DNA from: JBBPZK01 sp965219175
GTDB taxonomy: Bacteria; Actinomycetota; Rubrobacteria; Rubrobacterales; Rubrobacteraceae
Assembly (NCBI GenBank): GCA_965219175.1
Contig: CBDCNI010000001.1
Span: 1,302,001 to 1,366,000 of the forward strand
DNA length: 64,000 nucleotides
Reading direction: 5' to 3'
The position numbers and the translations under genes were made by a program. Positions 62,207 through 64,000 of this stretch are shown here, one piece after another (position 1 is the first letter of the stretch; every line of letters begins with the position of its first letter). The notes beneath the pieces were generated by a model. It worked only from the letters and a program-made list of their open reading frames with translations, was not told where the DNA came from and made no database searches.

Positions 62207-63760
62207 CTAAACTCCGGCGATGGCAACGATACTACGAGCCAGCGTGTCCCAGCCCAGATAATCCACGCTGTTGCGCCGCACCATCCGCCGGCACTCCTCG
62301 CGCTTCTCTTCCGGGAGCGACAGATAGCGCGTAAGGGCGAGGGCGAGGTTCTCCTCGAAGTTCTCCATACCGACCCGCAGATCTAAAGGAAGACCGCTTC
62401 CGACGATGGCTCCGGCTTCCCGCAGGCCGGAGTGGTCGGCGACGAACGGCGGCGCCCCGCTTGCGGCGAACTCCGCCGCCACGAGCCCGAAAGTCTCCGG
62501 AAAGATGGACGGCACGACCGCGACATCGGCGGCGGGCAAGAGTTTCACGAGGTCCTCGTGGTAAAGAGGACCCACGAACTCGACCGAACTTTCCATCCCG
62601 GCCGCCTCGTGGAATAGTTCATCCGTCAGGTGGAAGTGCTCCATTGCGGAACTCTCTCCTCCCTCGAAGAGTCTGCCGGAGCCGGCCAGGAGCGCGGTTG
62701 TGGGGCGGTCTCCTGTCCCGAGAGCCTGGGTGAGGGCTTCCAGCGCTTCGCGGAAAGTCCCGAAGCCGACGACGAGGAGGCGAGCTCCTGTTCGGCGGTG
62801 TACAGGTGCGAAGGCGGAGAGGAGGCTGTGGACGCCCTTGGAGTGGATCAACTTTCCAACGTAGATCACGAGCGGAGAGCTATCCTCCACGAAGTCCCGG
62901 AGTCGTTCTCCCGCGTCCCGATCGTGAGAGCGGGCGTCGTAAGAGGCGGATATCGTCCGCAACCCGTCGGCCAACTCTCCGGCGTCTGCCGGCGGATGCT
63001 CTAACAACCTATCTAGCGCGGACCTCTGCTCGGGTCCGCGTCCCGCTCCGCAGCTCAAGTTGTACAGAGAACGGAGGTCGAGCGCTTCCGGGTTGAAGAG
63101 CGTCGTGTCTACGCCGCCTGGGAGGGAGATAGTCTTCTCCGCTAGGTCCGGGAAATCCTCGGAGATCGTACCCGCGCTATGGTCCGAAAGGGCTACGATG
63201 TTCTTCGCCCCTTCGAGCCCCTCTCGGGTCAGGGTCATGTACGCCGCGCTCCTGCGCGAGACGTACTGGAGGGCGCTACCGTGCACGATGCTAACGTACG
63301 GAACGCCGGTCCCCGCGAGGGCGCGACGAGAGATAAGAGGCCCCGGAACCGAATGGTTCGTCACCACCGCCTCTGCCTCCGACTCGCGGAGCACGGTCCT
63401 TACGGCGGCGGCGTTTCGGCCAATGTAGTTCTCCAACTCCTCGTCCGCCAGGTTCAGAAAGGTCTTTACCCGCCAGCCGGGGTAATCGTCGTAGACGTAG
63501 ACTGGCAGGAGACTTCCTATCTCCGGCGAGTACACAGCGCAGCGCCCCGGATAGCCTGTCTCCCGGCTACCCACTTCCTCGATATCGTCTCCATCGACTG
63601 TTTGGTGTGAGCTTACGAAGTCGTAGTTCAGGGGGTGCGGCTCCTGGCAAAGGAGGTGGACTTCGTGGCCTTGACGCACCAGCGCGCGGCAGAGGTTTTG
63701 GACGTAGACGTTGCTCCCGGAGCCGGAGAGCATGTATCCGTGGGTCATGAGCAGCTTCAA
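62207..63760 (-). CDS. Family 4-type glycosyltransferase
   Basis: A 517-residue GT-B enzyme. The N-terminal domain begins LMTHGYMLSGSGSNVYVQNL, with a Gly-rich loop. The C-terminal domain has IYVGKLIHSKGVHSLLSAF (about residue 297) and the nucleotide-sugar motif PSIFPETFGLVAAEFAASG (about 435). It probably transfers a sugar in glycolipid or polysaccharide synthesis. Start is TTG 63760. It converges on the ion transporter gene, three bases away. Confidence 0.9.
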   Translation of the reverse strand: MKLLMTHGYMLSGSGSNVYVQNLCRALVRQGHEVHLLCQEPHPLNYDFVSSHQTVDGDDIEEVGSRETGYPGRCAVYSPEIGSLLPVYVYDDYPGWRVKTFLNLADEELENYIGRNAAAVRTVLRESEAEAVVTNHSVPGPLISRRALAGTGVPYVSIVHGSALQYVSRRSAAYMTLTREGLEGAKNIVALSDHSAGTISEDFPDLAEKTISLPGGVDTTLFNPEALDLRSLYNLSCGAGRGPEQRSALDRLLEHPPADAGELADGLRTISASYDARSHDRDAGERLRDFVEDSSPLVIYVGKLIHSKGVHSLLSAFAPVHRRTGARLLVVGFGTFREALEALTQALGTGDRPTTALLAGSGRLFEGGESSAMEHFHLTDELFHEAAGMESSVEFVGPLYHEDLVKLLPAADVAVVPSIFPETFGLVAAEFAASGAPPFVADHSGLREAGAIVGSGLPLDLRVGMENFEENLALALTRYLSLPEEKREECRRMVRRNSVDYLGWDTLARSIVAIAGV

Positions 63761-63890
63761 GGGATCATCGTTCTATTGGCGGCGCTGTTTCGATGCGTTT
63801 TCACGGCAGCATCTCCGTGTTCGAGGGGATCACGGTCGGAATGTTAGCAGAAGGTTCGGTCGTCGCGGCGTGTAGAATGGCGCAAGTACC

Positions 63891-64000
63891 ATGATCTCCA
63901 GACTACTCGACAGAAGTAGGAAACCGCGTCTCGCGCTCGGCCAGTCGCCGGGGGCGTTCACCCTACCCAATGGAGGAATATCTCCGCTCTACTTGATCCT
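63891..64000 (+). CDS. Start of an unidentified gene (truncated by the window end)
   Basis: An open frame from ATG 63891 to the window end, 36 codons, reading MISRLLDRSRKPRLALG. There is no ribosome site. A TAGAAT -10 hexamer (63873-63878) lies 12 bases upstream, so the message would be leaderless or nearly so. Too little sequence remains to name it. Confidence 0.4.
   Translation, partial: MISRLLDRSRKPRLALGQSPGAFTLPNGGISPLYLI

Overview
The window is high-GC bacterial DNA, mostly densely packed genes with many GTG and TTG starts. The gene set points to an actinobacterium-like lineage: a fused CofG/CofH protein (FbiC) for coenzyme F420, a CysA2/SseA-type rhodanese, the small PurL/PurS/PurQ system and an AcuC-type deacetylase. 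It would fit a deep-branching group such as Rubrobacter, but that is inference from gene content; no rRNA gene is present.

Layout. 1-4518: the 5' part of a monocarboxylate/sodium symporter with its small DUF3311 partner, a PIN-domain toxin-antitoxin pair, then fbiC. 4668-10780: rhodanese, a NifU-like protein, argH, a secreted trypsin-like protease, and two tandem metallophosphoesterases. 10782-20891: an Opu-type osmoprotectant ABC transporter, an FAD oxidoreductase, a decayed resolvase-like gene, a GntR regulator / hydrolase / amino-acid permease operon, and a HAD hydrolase. 20953-21975: tRNA-Pro, a tiny membrane peptide and a ParB/SbnI-like gene. 22168-35764: one long de novo purine operon, purA-D-E-B-C-S-Q-L-(cupin)-F-(frameshifted GNAT)-M-N-H, with stop/start overlaps at most junctions and ten TTG starts. 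35776-41142: PsiE-like protein, tRNA-Lys/Glu/Val, two accessory genes, an ACT/DUF5612 protein, tRNA-Asp, thioredoxin, methyltransferase, tRNA-Phe. 41223-43513: DMT exporter, small membrane proteins, NlpC/P60 hydrolase. 43798-46208: an accessory patch with small ORFs, a frameshifted gene and a second toxin-antitoxin pair. 46209-64000: dynamin-like GTPase, aldo/keto reductase, EamA transporter, small stress-type proteins, a peptidoglycan-binding protein, AcuC, ClpS, an MFS exporter with a divergent TetR regulator, MoaA, an antiporter, a CBS protein, an ArsB/NhaD-type transporter and a glycosyltransferase.

Most notable observation: both toxin-antitoxin modules lie immediately downstream of a chromosomal gene on the same strand (fbiC; the dynamin-like gene), and on the far side of each module is a decayed, direct-orientation copy of the last 60-70 bp of that same gene. 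The copy of the fbiC end is 44/63 identical without gaps; the copy of the dynamin end is 64/69 identical. Most substitutions go from G/C in the gene to A/T in the copy. This looks like insertion of small TA cassettes at the 3' ends of genes with the C-terminus regenerated, or tandem duplication followed by decay. No integrase or transposase is visible in either cassette.

Other points: two single-base frameshifts (a GNAT gene inside the purine operon, and a gene broken at a T7 run beside the second TA pair), a PurE with Tyr in place of the usual catalytic His, a NifU-like protein that keeps only one of the three usual cysteines, and a compositionally shifted 3' end of purL.
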